A stretch of 45,165 nucleotides of DNA from Thermoplasmata archaeon (GTDB taxonomy: Archaea > Thermoplasmatota > Thermoplasmata > Lutacidiplasmatales > UBA184). Both the position numbers and the translations under genes were made by a program. The stretch lies in assembly GCA_021806135.1 (NCBI GenBank), contig JAJZYB010000011.1, positions 1-45,165 on the forward strand. Reading direction: 5' to 3'. The notes beneath the pieces were generated by a model, which was given only the letters and a program-made list of their open reading frames with translations, did not search any database and was not told where the DNA came from. Positions 24,339 through 32,287 of this stretch are shown here, piece by piece. Position 1 is the first letter of the stretch; each line of letters begins with the position of its first letter.

Positions 24339-25139
24339 ATGGGGGCTAAAGGCATGATGGACCTGGCAGTATCGGGCCGGACGATCGACGCTTATCGGGC
24401 TCTCCCGGCCGCGCAACCCGCGCCGCTGGTCCTCGTGGTCCATGAGATCTTCGGCCTCGCTCCCCACATCCGGGAAGTGTGCGACCGGTTTGCCGCGGAA
24501 GGCTTCGTGGCCGTGGGGCCGGATCTCTTTACCGGGGAATTGGCCGCGCTGATGACGCCGGAGAACATCCAGAAGGGCCGGGCCTTCCTCCAGACCCTCA
24601 CGCCGGAGGACTTTCGGGACCCGGCCCGGGTGGCCCGGCGTCTGGAGGAACAACCACCGGATTCCCGCCCGGCGGCCCGGGCCCTGTTCCGCGTGCTCCA
24701 ACCGGAGACGCGACGGGGCTTTGCCCAGGACCTCGCACTGGCGATGGGTGCCCTTCGAAAGGACCCGGCCGTCGATCCGACCCGCACCGGCGCGGTGGGG
24801 TTCTGCATGGGGGGTACCCTGGTGGGCCTGCTCGCCACCCTGGACCCGAAGCTCACCGCGGGGGTCATCTTCTATGGGGAGAGCCCCCCCGATCCGGACC
24901 TCCCGAAGGTCCACGCGCGCCTCCTGGGGCTGTACGGGGGTGAGGACCATCGCATCACCGACACCATCCCCGCCTTCGCGCAACGGATGGCCGCGCTGGG
25001 GAAGCCCTTCGACTACCACGTCTATCCGGGGGCTCAGCACGCCTTCTTCAACGATTCCCGGGCCCCCACCTACCACGCCGAGGCTGCCCGGGACGCGTGG
25101 CCGCGCACGCTGAACTTCCTCCGCGAGGCGTTCCGCTGA
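24339..25139 (+). CDS. Dienelactone hydrolase family protein
   Basis: 266 residues of the alpha/beta-hydrolase branch with a cysteine nucleophile. E36 in VVHEIFGL and C156 in GFCMGG form, with Asp in GGEDHR and His in GAQHAFFND, the DLH catalytic set. Bacterial members open dienelactones from chlorocatechols; many archaeal and bacterial relatives act on other esters or lactones, so the substrate is open. There is an insertion of about 40 residues between EDFRDPARV and GFAQDLALAM compared with minimal members. ATG 24339 is taken; ATG 24354/24357 (MMDLAVSG) would also keep the whole domain. No signal peptide. It stands alone between two membrane-protein genes on the other strand. Confidence 0.9.
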   Translation: MGAKGMMDLAVSGRTIDAYRALPAAQPAPLVLVVHEIFGLAPHIREVCDRFAAEGFVAVGPDLFTGELAALMTPENIQKGRAFLQTLTPEDFRDPARVARRLEEQPPDSRPAARALFRVLQPETRRGFAQDLALAMGALRKDPAVDPTRTGAVGFCMGGTLVGLLATLDPKLTAGVIFYGESPPDPDLPKVHARLLGLYGGEDHRITDTIPAFAQRMAALGKPFDYHVYPGAQHAFFNDSRAPTYHAEAARDAWPRTLNFLREAFR

Positions 25140-25231
25140 GCGGCGGGTCCGAATTCGGGTTCCCTCCGCGCGTTCGCGACCTCCCCTCGCCCGCCGGTCC
25201 CCACCCGGTAGGAAACGGCAGGAGGGATGGT

Positions 25232-26179
25232 TCAACCGGAGACCGGGGCGTTCTGGGAGGGGACCCCCGGTCCTGGAGACCCGGACGCCGAGAGCCGGAA
25301 GGCGGGGTGGATCAGCCGCCGGATGAGCAAGGCGACCTCGATCGCCATCACGGCGAACGCGGCGGCGGCAAAGAAGACCCCGGACCAGGAGGCGGGGGCC
25401 AAGGCCAGGGAGACCGCCTCCCCCACGACCATGGCGGTGAAGCCCACGGCCACCTTGGTCACGGTGGACAGGTAGATCGGGGAGGCCGGAGCCGGGCGGG
25501 AAAGCTCGCGGAGGACCACCAGGAACGTGAGCAGCATCACGCCTCCCATGCCGAGAGCCCCGACGATGGGATCGGGAAGCACCCAGGGCCCCACGGCGGC
25601 GGAGAGCGCCAGCCCGAGCCAGACGGTGCGCTCCGCCGTAGGGAGCGGCACCCAGTAGAGCAGGGCCACCATGTTCCCGAGCATCGCCCAGAAGAACCAG
25701 ACGTTGCTCACGGACTGGGCGAAGGCCACGGCGAGCCCCGCGGGCCCTCCCGGGAAGAGCGCGGTGGTGCCATTCAGGCCGGCGACGAACGTGGCCCCCA
25801 TGAGCAACTCGTTGAAGGTGAGGCTCGTCCCCAGGAGGACCGGCCAGGCCCAGCTCCGGCCACGGACCTTCTTCGTGGAGGCCCGCAGGAAGAGGGAGAT
25901 GGCCCAGATGAACGGGCTCATCATCATGATGTTGACCCCGAACAGTGCCACGGTCCATCCGTTGAAGCTCTGGGTCACCACGGCGGTCAGGATGGTGGCC
26001 CAGAGTCCCGCCGAGGCGGCAAGGACGAATCCCACCAGGATCGCACGGGAGAGACGGGGCTTCGATCCGTCCCGGGGGAAGAACTCGATGAAGACGAAGA
26101 GGTTCACCCCGATCATCAGCAGGGCGATGGCGGCATCCACCGCCGTGCTGGTGCTCCAGGGGATGGGATCGTAGAGCAC
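25232..26179 (-). CDS. Membrane protein homologous to the N-terminal module of the 717-aa polyferredoxin protein
   Basis: 315 residues, about 8 membrane helices, soluble Gly/Pro/Ser tail. GTG 26179 has GGAGG 12 nt upstream. The signature NELLMGATF (123-131) followed by WFFWAML and GNM (161-170) matches the NEFLMGWTF...WF..M..EM of the 717-aa protein with nearly the same spacing (E124 to M170 here, E126 to M169 there). The helix order before the motif also corresponds. There are no cysteine clusters, so this is the membrane module without the electron-transfer domain. It may be an alternative or additional subunit of the same membrane complex. Function is not known to me. Confidence 0.75.
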   Translation of the reverse strand: MLYDPIPWSTSTAVDAAIALLMIGVNLFVFIEFFPRDGSKPRLSRAILVGFVLAASAGLWATILTAVVTQSFNGWTVALFGVNIMMMSPFIWAISLFLRASTKKVRGRSWAWPVLLGTSLTFNELLMGATFVAGLNGTTALFPGGPAGLAVAFAQSVSNVWFFWAMLGNMVALLYWVPLPTAERTVWLGLALSAAVGPWVLPDPIVGALGMGGVMLLTFLVVLRELSRPAPASPIYLSTVTKVAVGFTAMVVGEAVSLALAPASWSGVFFAAAAFAVMAIEVALLIRRLIHPAFRLSASGSPGPGVPSQNAPVSG

Positions 26180-26408
26180 CTACCGGCCTCCGAGAGGGAC
26201 CGGGGGTCCTTTCCGGGGCCGCTCATGGCCTCGAGATCCCGGAGGTGGGAAACCAACCGACCCGGTCACGCCTTGCGCCCCCTGTACGGAGCCCCGGGAG
26301 CGGCGAAAGGGGAGTCCCTTATGTGGCTTCGCCCCCGCGCGCCCGGGAGCCTCCCTCCCTGGGACCGGTGGCGAAAGCCTCAATGCCCCACCGGCGTCCG
26401 AGCCCGGG

Positions 26409-27116
26409 ATGGCTCCCCCCCGCCGGCCCCGACACAATCCGCGCCAGGAGTTCGACCGGGAGGCCCGACACTACGACCGGGACGCCTCGGCCACCATGCC
26501 CCGGTATGCCGAACTCCATCGCATGCTGGCCTGGGGGGTCCCGCACCTGCCCACCCGTCCCCTCCGGGTCCTCGAGCTAGGATCGGGGACCGGGACTCTC
26601 ACGGCCCTCCTCCTGGAGACCTTCCCCCACGCCCGGCTCCTTGGACTGGACCTTTCGCCGGCCATGGTCACCCTGGCCCGCCGGAAGCTCAACCATTGGA
26701 AGGACCGGGTGGAGCTTCGGGTCGGGGAGCTCGATGAGATCCCTCAGGGGGAGCCGTTCGACGTCATCGTCTCCTGCCTGGCCATCCACCATCTGCCGGA
26801 CACCCGTAAGCAACGGCTCTTCGCGCGCGTGTTCGGCGCCCTGAACCCGGGAGGGTATTTCGGGGACGGGGACGACCACCTCCCCGAGGATTCCCGGTTC
26901 GACGAGCGCTTCAGTGCCCTGGCCTCGGGGCTGTCGCCCCGCTCCTCCCTCGCCCGGGCACCCGGAGGCCTGCAGAAGGTCTGGCATGAGCACGAGCTCT
27001 TCGACCATCCCGTTCCCCTCTCCCGGGAGGTCCAGTGGCTCCGGGAGGCCGGCTTCGTCCATCTGGACACCCCCTGGCGGTTCTTCAACCAGGCGGTGGT
27101 CTGGGCCTACCGCTGA
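26409..27116 (+). CDS. Class I SAM-dependent methyltransferase
   Basis: 235 residues. The SAM-binding motif I is VLELGSGTGTLTALLLE (about 53-69), the acidic residue ending strand 2 is in LLGLDLSPAMV, and motif IV FDVIVSCLAIHHLP precedes a PGGYF segment. These are typical for small-molecule methyltransferases of the UbiE/COQ5-like class. A C-terminal region with REVQWLREAGF and a final strand FFNQAVVWAYR completes the fold. Substrate unknown. It starts at ATG 26409; there is no clear ribosome site. The upstream 229 nt to the divergent membrane-protein gene hold only promoter-like sequence. Confidence 0.88.
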   Translation: MAPPRRPRHNPRQEFDREARHYDRDASATMPRYAELHRMLAWGVPHLPTRPLRVLELGSGTGTLTALLLETFPHARLLGLDLSPAMVTLARRKLNHWKDRVELRVGELDEIPQGEPFDVIVSCLAIHHLPDTRKQRLFARVFGALNPGGYFGDGDDHLPEDSRFDERFSALASGLSPRSSLARAPGGLQKVWHEHELFDHPVPLSREVQWLREAGFVHLDTPWRFFNQAVVWAYR

Positions 27117-27519
27117 GGAGCAGGAGGAACGTTGAGCCGGCCATCCGAGCCCAAGGCTCCGAGAGCGGGATACGCCCTGGACAGGTCCTGCCCGTGCCGG
27201 GTCATGCGGCCCTCGTTCGGATCGAGGGAGGGCGCCCCTCGCGCCGGCCGCAACGGTCTTGGGACGCAGGCACCTGTCGCCGGGTCCGTCCGGACCCCAC
27301 TGACCGTCCATCACCTACCCCTCCACGCGGTTGGTCCCATCGGCTTTTCTCATCGCCGGGAGGGGCAGGATCGGAGGGCCTCCCCAGGAGCGGAAGGAGG
27401 TGCCGCGGACCGGCTCCTGAGAGCGCCTCCTACCCATGCCCCCTGGCCCTGAAGAGCCTCCGGGAGGTGGCCGTCCCCCTCCTGATCCCGGGGAGGGACC
27501 CCCTGGGTGGGTTCCCGGG
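27117..27519. other. 403-nt gap without a supported gene
   Basis: A TTG-started frame at 27132-27452 has AGGAGGAAC before it, but its third-position GC is not raised and the translation has no protein-like pattern, so I do not call it. A CTTTTCTCATC patch at about 27342 is the only T-rich run and might mark the end of the methyltransferase transcript. Confidence 0.4.
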
Positions 27520-28359
27520 ATGGACCCCGGGGCCCGGGAACGCCGCATTTCCCTCAGGAACGTCCCGTGGAGGTTCCTGGAGGGGGGGGAGGGAGAGCCG
27601 CTCCTCTTCCTTCACGGAGGCGGAGCCATGGGGCAGACCTGGTGCGGGGCCTTCCCCGCGCTCGCACGACGCCACCGGGTGGTCCTGCCCGACCTTCCGG
27701 GGTTCGGGGCGACCCCCGCCGACCCGGAGCTCAAGAGGCTTCGGGACGTGGTGACCCGGCTGCGGGAGTTCTTGCCGGCGGCGGGTTTTCGGACCGGCGT
27801 GGTCCTGGGGAACTCGCTGGGAGGCTACCTGGCCGCGGCGCTAGCCCTCCAGGAGCCCACCCGCATCCGCGCCGTCGTCCTTCTCGCCCCCGCGGGCCTT
27901 GACCCCAGCGGCGAGGGCGGCGGCCCCGCCGCGTACCCCGCCCCGGGGACCATGAACCAGGCGCTCTTCCACCACCCCTCCCGCGTCGCCGGATGCTTCC
28001 CCCGGATCCCTCCGGAGGAGGTCTCCCGCCGCGCCCGAAGCGCCCGGGAGACCACCGCCCGGTGGCTCGGCGGAGGCTTCCCGCCGTTGCCTCTGGAGAA
28101 CCTGCGGATCCGGGTCCTCCTTCTCTGGGGCAAGGAGGACCGGGTACTCCCCATCGCGATCGCCTCGCACGTCCGGGACCGGTTCGCCCGGGTCCAACTC
28201 AGGGTCCTCGAAGACTGCGGGCATGTACCGGCCTGGGAATCTCCCGGATCGGTGGCCGCCGAGGTGGAGGCCTTCCTGGACCCTCCGGAGACCCGACAAG
28301 GGCCAACGCCCCCGCCAGGTTCTTCCCCCCCGACGGACTCGGGCGGCCCGGGCGGGTGA
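27520..28359 (+). CDS. Alpha/beta hydrolase
   Basis: 279 residues from ATG 27520; the same frame is open back to 27436 but that stretch is low-complexity Pro/Gly and probably untranslated. The fold is complete: PLLFLHGGGAMGQTW oxyanion region, DLPGFGATP, nucleophile elbow GNSLGG (Ser99), acid in WGKEDRVLP and catalytic His in CGHVPAWE. It resembles the MhpC/epoxide-hydrolase-like group. Substrate unknown. Its stop overlaps the start of the next gene as GTGA, suggesting coupled translation with the thioredoxin-fold protein. The C-terminal ~25 residues are Pro/Gly/Ser-rich. Confidence 0.9.
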   Translation: MDPGARERRISLRNVPWRFLEGGEGEPLLFLHGGGAMGQTWCGAFPALARRHRVVLPDLPGFGATPADPELKRLRDVVTRLREFLPAAGFRTGVVLGNSLGGYLAAALALQEPTRIRAVVLLAPAGLDPSGEGGGPAAYPAPGTMNQALFHHPSRVAGCFPRIPPEEVSRRARSARETTARWLGGGFPPLPLENLRIRVLLLWGKEDRVLPIAIASHVRDRFARVQLRVLEDCGHVPAWESPGSVAAEVEAFLDPPETRQGPTPPPGSSPPTDSGGPGG

Positions 28360-29033
28360 CGCCCCTGACCATGAGCGAGGACGAGCGGGCCGCGGCGGAC
28401 CGGTTGCTTCTGGAGCGCTGGCCGGGGCCGGGGGGACCGGTCCGGCTGGAGGTGGGGTTACACCCCCCTTCGCACCCCTGCACCCCCTGCTCCTCCGCCC
28501 GGAGCCTCTTGCGCTGGCTGGAGGAGGAGCGACCCGACGTCGAGGCGAACGAGATCGCCCCAGTCGTTCCCGGACGGGAAGGGGAGGCCTCCCCGCCCCC
28601 GTGGATCCGTATCCTCCTCACGGGAGAGGAGGACGGGCCGGTGCGTTTCCTGGGTCCTCCCCGGGGCGCGAACCTCTCCGCCTTCCTGGAGGTCCTTCAG
28701 GAAAGCGCGCAGGGGACCGCTCCGACGGGCGCGTGGGCCGACCTCCTTTCCCGGCTTCGGCGCCACCACCTCGTCCGGGTGTTCACCGAGGCCTCCGCCG
28801 GGGACACCGGACCACTGGTCCGTGCCCTGGCCCGGCTGAGCCGGGCCGCCTACCCCCGGTTGAGCCTCGACGTCGTCGACGTGGCCACCTTCCCGGCCTG
28901 GGCCAAGCGGCATGGGCTCCGGGCCCTCCCCACCGTGACGGTGGACGACGTCGGGCAGTTCTACGGAAGTCCGGAGGAGGAGGAGCTACGCGCGGCGCTG
29001 GAGGAGGTGCTCCCCTCCGGTTCCTGGCCCTGA
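28356..29033 (+). CDS. Protein disulfide oxidoreductase-like protein (two thioredoxin folds, one CxxC)
   Basis: 225 residues from GTG 28356, which overlaps the previous stop (GTGA); ATG 28371 is the alternative. Two thioredoxin-like units in tandem are suggested by the pattern of archaeal PDO: the first unit has HPCTPCSSARSLLRWL (C42, C45) followed by a strand/helix set; the second starts HHLVRVFTEASAGDTGPLVRALARL and ends with the cis-Pro loop ALPTVTVDD. In typical PDO the CxxC of the second unit is the main active site; here it is replaced by EASAGDTG, while the first-unit CxxC remains. The 3' end overlaps the convergent helicase gene by 73 nt. Cytoplasmic, thiol redox role inferred. Confidence 0.75.
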   Translation: MTPLTMSEDERAAADRLLLERWPGPGGPVRLEVGLHPPSHPCTPCSSARSLLRWLEEERPDVEANEIAPVVPGREGEASPPPWIRILLTGEEDGPVRFLGPPRGANLSAFLEVLQESAQGTAPTGAWADLLSRLRRHHLVRVFTEASAGDTGPLVRALARLSRAAYPRLSLDVVDVATFPAWAKRHGLRALPTVTVDDVGQFYGSPEEEELRAALEEVLPSGSWP

Positions 29034-30847
29034 TCGGGGGGAGCCGCCGGGACCGGACGCCGTCTTCGCGGCGCTTTAGGCGCCGGGGTGGCCGGAGGTT
29101 CCCCCTCCGTGCCCTTCACCCGCCCCTCCAGCGAGTACCGGCGGATGTGCCGGCGCATGGCCGCCTCCCGTTTCCGCTCGGCCCGGAAGTACCCTTCGTC
29201 CCGGGTGGCCCGGCTCATGAGGACCACCACCCGTCCAGCCGCGCTGCGTCCGGTCCTCCCCTTCCGCTGGATCGTCCGGATCTCGCTGGGGAGCGCCTCA
29301 TAGAACACCACCAGGTCCACGTCGGGGATGTCCAGGCCTTCCTCCGCCACGCTGCTCGCCACCAGGACCGGGAACCGCCCCTGCCGGAAGGCCTCCACGA
29401 GTTGGCCCTGTTCCCGCTGGTTCATCCCCCGGTCCCGGGCGGACCGGGAGGCCTGGCCCACGAACCGGTGCGCCTCATGTCCGGCCCGACGGAGCGCCGT
29501 CTCCAAGAGTCGGACGGTATCCCGGTACTGGGCGAAGACCAGCACCCTCGCGCGGGGGTTGGACGTCAGGGTCTCGCCCACCACGCGCAAGAGCTCGTCG
29601 AGCTTCGGTTGGCTCCCTTCCCCTCCCTTGAGGACCAACGCCTCTGCCCCCTCCCGGGCCTGGACCACCCGGGGGTCGGCGAGGAAAGTGCGGTCCGCCC
29701 GCCCGGGCTTGGGCTTCGCCGCGAGGCGGCCCAGGTAGTCCAGGAACGGTTGGGGCCCCTGGGTCTCCACCAGTTCCAGGGCGTGATGGGCGTGGATGGC
29801 GAGCATGAGCTGGTAGAGGGCGCCGAACTTCCGTCCCATGGGGCCGGGCCGGGCGAGGATGGCCCCCCGGGCCGCGAGGAGGTCCTTCACTCCCGTGACG
29901 GTGAGCGGCTTCTGCCGGAGGAACCCCATGCGCTGGAGCCGTACCATCGCCTCGTGCCCCACGAGCTTCAGGGCCTTCTGGACCGGGAGGAGCTCGGGGG
30001 CGAGCGGAACCCGGACATGCTCGGTGTCGATCCCCTTCACGTAGGAGACCACATCCGGATCCTCGTGGGACCGGGCCTCGACCCGGTGGATGGAAAGGGC
30101 TCCCAGGACCTCTTCGATGCGGGCGCCGGACCCTCCCGGGGAGGCCGTGAGCGCCAGGAGGCAACCCCGCTCGCTCCGCTGGGTCCGGTACACCGCGGCC
30201 ACCTCGGTGTAGGCATAGTTCCCCACCGCCCGGTGCGCCTCGTCCACGATGAGGAGGCCCACATCCCGCAGCGAGTAGAGCCCTTCCCGCAGGTCGTTCG
30301 CCACGAGTTGGGGGGTCGCGAAGATGGCCTCGGCCGAGGTCCAAGCCCCCTCCCTCCGGGGGGAGGTGACGCTGCCCGTGAATTTGGCCCTGGACAGGCG
30401 CCGGAACCACTGGCCGAAGCTCCGGTAGTGCTGCTCCACCAGGGGCCGGGTGGGGGCCAGGAAGAGCACCTTCCCCCGGCGCGCGCGGAGCCGTTCGGCG
30501 GCCACGAGGGCCGCGATCACCGTCTTCCCGAGACCCGTGGGCAACACCACCAGGACGTCCTCCTCCAGGGCCCGGCGGGCGATGACCAGTTGGAAGGGGA
30601 AGGCCCGGATCCGTTCCGGCCGGAGCAGCGGGTGCTTGACGTACCCTCCCTCCTCCAGGATCTCGGTCCCTTCCGGCGTGGTGGGCAGCGGTTCCGCAGC
30701 GGGCTCCCGGACGGGCGGCGATCGGGACGGGCCGCTTCCGAACTGGTCCAAGGTGGTCTGACGGACCGGCCCGGGTCCGATCCCTTCGGGGGACGGGGCC
30801 TCAGACGAAGACCCGTCCGGCTCACCGGGGTCCAACGACCTCGCCAT
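28961..30847 (-). CDS. Hef-type SF2 DNA helicase without nuclease domain, N-terminal PIP-like peptide
   Basis: Acts on stalled replication forks by branch migration in its family. Helicase motifs: FPFQLVIARRAL (Q-motif region), Walker A VLPTGLGKT, DEAH box IVDEAHRAVG, TASPGG, then the second RecA domain with VLVFAQYRDTV, SSVAEEGLDIPDVDLVVFYE and RKGRTGR. A helical insertion between the two domains fits the Hef/FANCM group. The protein ends after the helicase with a Lys/Arg/Pro/Ser-rich tail, with no XPF nuclease domain. ATG 30847 gives 628 residues; an in-frame ATG at 30874 exists. Residues 30-36, QTTLDQF, match the QxxLxxF PCNA-interacting consensus. It follows serS by 30 nt. The last 73 nt overlap a convergent gene. 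Confidence 0.92.
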   Translation of the reverse strand: MARSLDPGEPDGSSSEAPSPEGIGPGPVRQTTLDQFGSGPSRSPPVREPAAEPLPTTPEGTEILEEGGYVKHPLLRPERIRAFPFQLVIARRALEEDVLVVLPTGLGKTVIAALVAAERLRARRGKVLFLAPTRPLVEQHYRSFGQWFRRLSRAKFTGSVTSPRREGAWTSAEAIFATPQLVANDLREGLYSLRDVGLLIVDEAHRAVGNYAYTEVAAVYRTQRSERGCLLALTASPGGSGARIEEVLGALSIHRVEARSHEDPDVVSYVKGIDTEHVRVPLAPELLPVQKALKLVGHEAMVRLQRMGFLRQKPLTVTGVKDLLAARGAILARPGPMGRKFGALYQLMLAIHAHHALELVETQGPQPFLDYLGRLAAKPKPGRADRTFLADPRVVQAREGAEALVLKGGEGSQPKLDELLRVVGETLTSNPRARVLVFAQYRDTVRLLETALRRAGHEAHRFVGQASRSARDRGMNQREQGQLVEAFRQGRFPVLVASSVAEEGLDIPDVDLVVFYEALPSEIRTIQRKGRTGRSAAGRVVVLMSRATRDEGYFRAERKREAAMRRHIRRYSLEGRVKGTEGEPPATPAPKAPRRRRPVPAAPPDQGQEPEGSTSSSAARSSSSSGLP

Positions 30848-30877
30848 GGCTCCCCGCAAGCTCGTCCGGCCCAACGG

Positions 30878-32176
30878 TCAAACCGCGCCCCGGGGACCCG
30901 GGCCGAGGCGTTCCCGACCGCCCAGGTAGGGCCGGAGGACCTCGGGAACGACCAGGGAGCCATCCTCCTGCTGGTAATTCTCCAGGATCACCGCCAGCCC
31001 CCGGGAGGTGGCCACCGCGGTGGAGTTGAGCGTGTGGGGGACGAGCTTGTCTGGGCGGCCGGCCTTCCCCATCCGGATCTTGAGCCGCCGGGCCTGGTAA
31101 TCCGTGCAGTTCGAGCAGCTCACCACCTCCCGGTAGGCCTCCTGACGGGCGAAGTAGGCCTCGATATCGTACTTCTTCGCTGCCACGGTCCCCAGGTCCC
31201 CGGTGCAGACGTTCACCACCCGGTAGGGCACCCGGAGGCGCCGGAAGACCTCCTCTGCGTTCGCCCGGAGCTCCTCATGGAGGCGGGGGGAGTCCTCCGG
31301 CGCGCAGAAGACCACCTGCTCCACCTTGGAGAACTGGTGGACCCGGAACGTCCCCTTCTGGTCCACCCCGTGTCCCCCGATCTCCTTCCGGAAGTTCTGG
31401 CTGAGGCCCACGAACTTCAAGGGAAGGGACTCTTCCTCCAGGATCTCCCCCGCGAACCGGGCCACCAGGGGGTGTTCGCTGGTGGCGATGAGATAGAGGT
31501 CCTCGCCCTCGACCCGGTACATGACGTTCTCGAAGTCGCCGAGGTCCACGACCCCCTCGTAGGGCTTGCGGTGGAGGGCGAGCGGGGGGAGGACGGGAAC
31601 GAAGCCCCGCTCCACCAGCAGGTCCAGGGCAAATCGCTGCAGGGCCAGGTCCATGAGGGCCAAGTCTCCCAGGAGGTAGTAGAAGCCGGCCCCGCTCTGC
31701 CGACGCGCCCGTTCGAAATCCGCGCCTCCCAGGGCTTCGGCCAGTTCGGCGTGACCCAAGCGGGGAAACGAGCGGGCGGGGGGTTCTCCCCAACGGGAGA
31801 CCACCACGTTCTCGGTGTCATCCTTGCCGACCGGGACGGTGGGGTCCATCAGGTTCGGGAGCCGGAGCAGGGCTTGGTCCCGGGTCTCCTGGAGCAGGGT
31901 CTCGCGCGCCTCCAACGTATCGAGGGCCGCGGGGATTTCGGCAGCCTCGGCACGCTCTGCTTCCCTGGCCTCCCCCTGCTTTCGGGCCTCGGCCAGGACA
32001 CGGGAAAGCTCGTTGCGCCGTCTTCGGAGCCGGTCCGCCTCGCCGTGCACCTGGCGCCAGGTCTCGTCGGAGGTCCGGACGCTCTCAAAGAGCTCCAGGA
32101 AGCGGGAATCCCCCCGTCGCTCGAGGTTCGCCCGGACCTCCTGCGGTGCGCTGCGGATCCGTTCGAGGTCGATCAC
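30878..32176 (-). CDS. serS: Seryl-tRNA synthetase, common class II type
   Basis: Charges tRNA-Ser with serine. The 432 residues start MIDLERIRSAPQEVRANLERRG, followed by the antiparallel coiled-coil arm (about 25-105) that grips the tRNA long arm. The catalytic domain has motif 2 in FRKEIGGHGVDQKGTFRVHQFSKVEQ (split here by the loop) and motif 3 in TLNSTAVATSRGLAVILEN. It is the ordinary bacterial/archaeal/eukaryotic form and not the rare methanogen-type SerRS. ATG 32176 is close to the promoter region shared with the divergent aldehyde dehydrogenase. The helicase gene follows 30 nt downstream. Confidence 0.96.
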   Translation of the reverse strand: MIDLERIRSAPQEVRANLERRGDSRFLELFESVRTSDETWRQVHGEADRLRRRRNELSRVLAEARKQGEAREAERAEAAEIPAALDTLEARETLLQETRDQALLRLPNLMDPTVPVGKDDTENVVVSRWGEPPARSFPRLGHAELAEALGGADFERARRQSGAGFYYLLGDLALMDLALQRFALDLLVERGFVPVLPPLALHRKPYEGVVDLGDFENVMYRVEGEDLYLIATSEHPLVARFAGEILEEESLPLKFVGLSQNFRKEIGGHGVDQKGTFRVHQFSKVEQVVFCAPEDSPRLHEELRANAEEVFRRLRVPYRVVNVCTGDLGTVAAKKYDIEAYFARQEAYREVVSCSNCTDYQARRLKIRMGKAGRPDKLVPHTLNSTAVATSRGLAVILENYQQEDGSLVVPEVLRPYLGGRERLGPGPRGAV

Positions 32177-32287
32177 GGGGTCCCGCCCTCCCTACCCCCC
32201 TCCCCACTAAGCCTTTCCGGTCCCCAGTCCGACAACGGGTGAACCATATCTACGCGGGCCGGTTCGTTTTCCCCGTCGGAGACCCCC

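Noticed and set aside
27132-27452. TTG-started frame of 106 codons with a good ribosome site
   Set aside because: No codon-position bias and no protein-like pattern; the ribosome-like AGGAGG is frequent in this composition.
28223-32242. Plus-strand open frame of 1339 codons
   Set aside because: Runs antisense through the helicase and serS genes, both with complete motifs. High GC makes stops rare; the translation is low-complexity.
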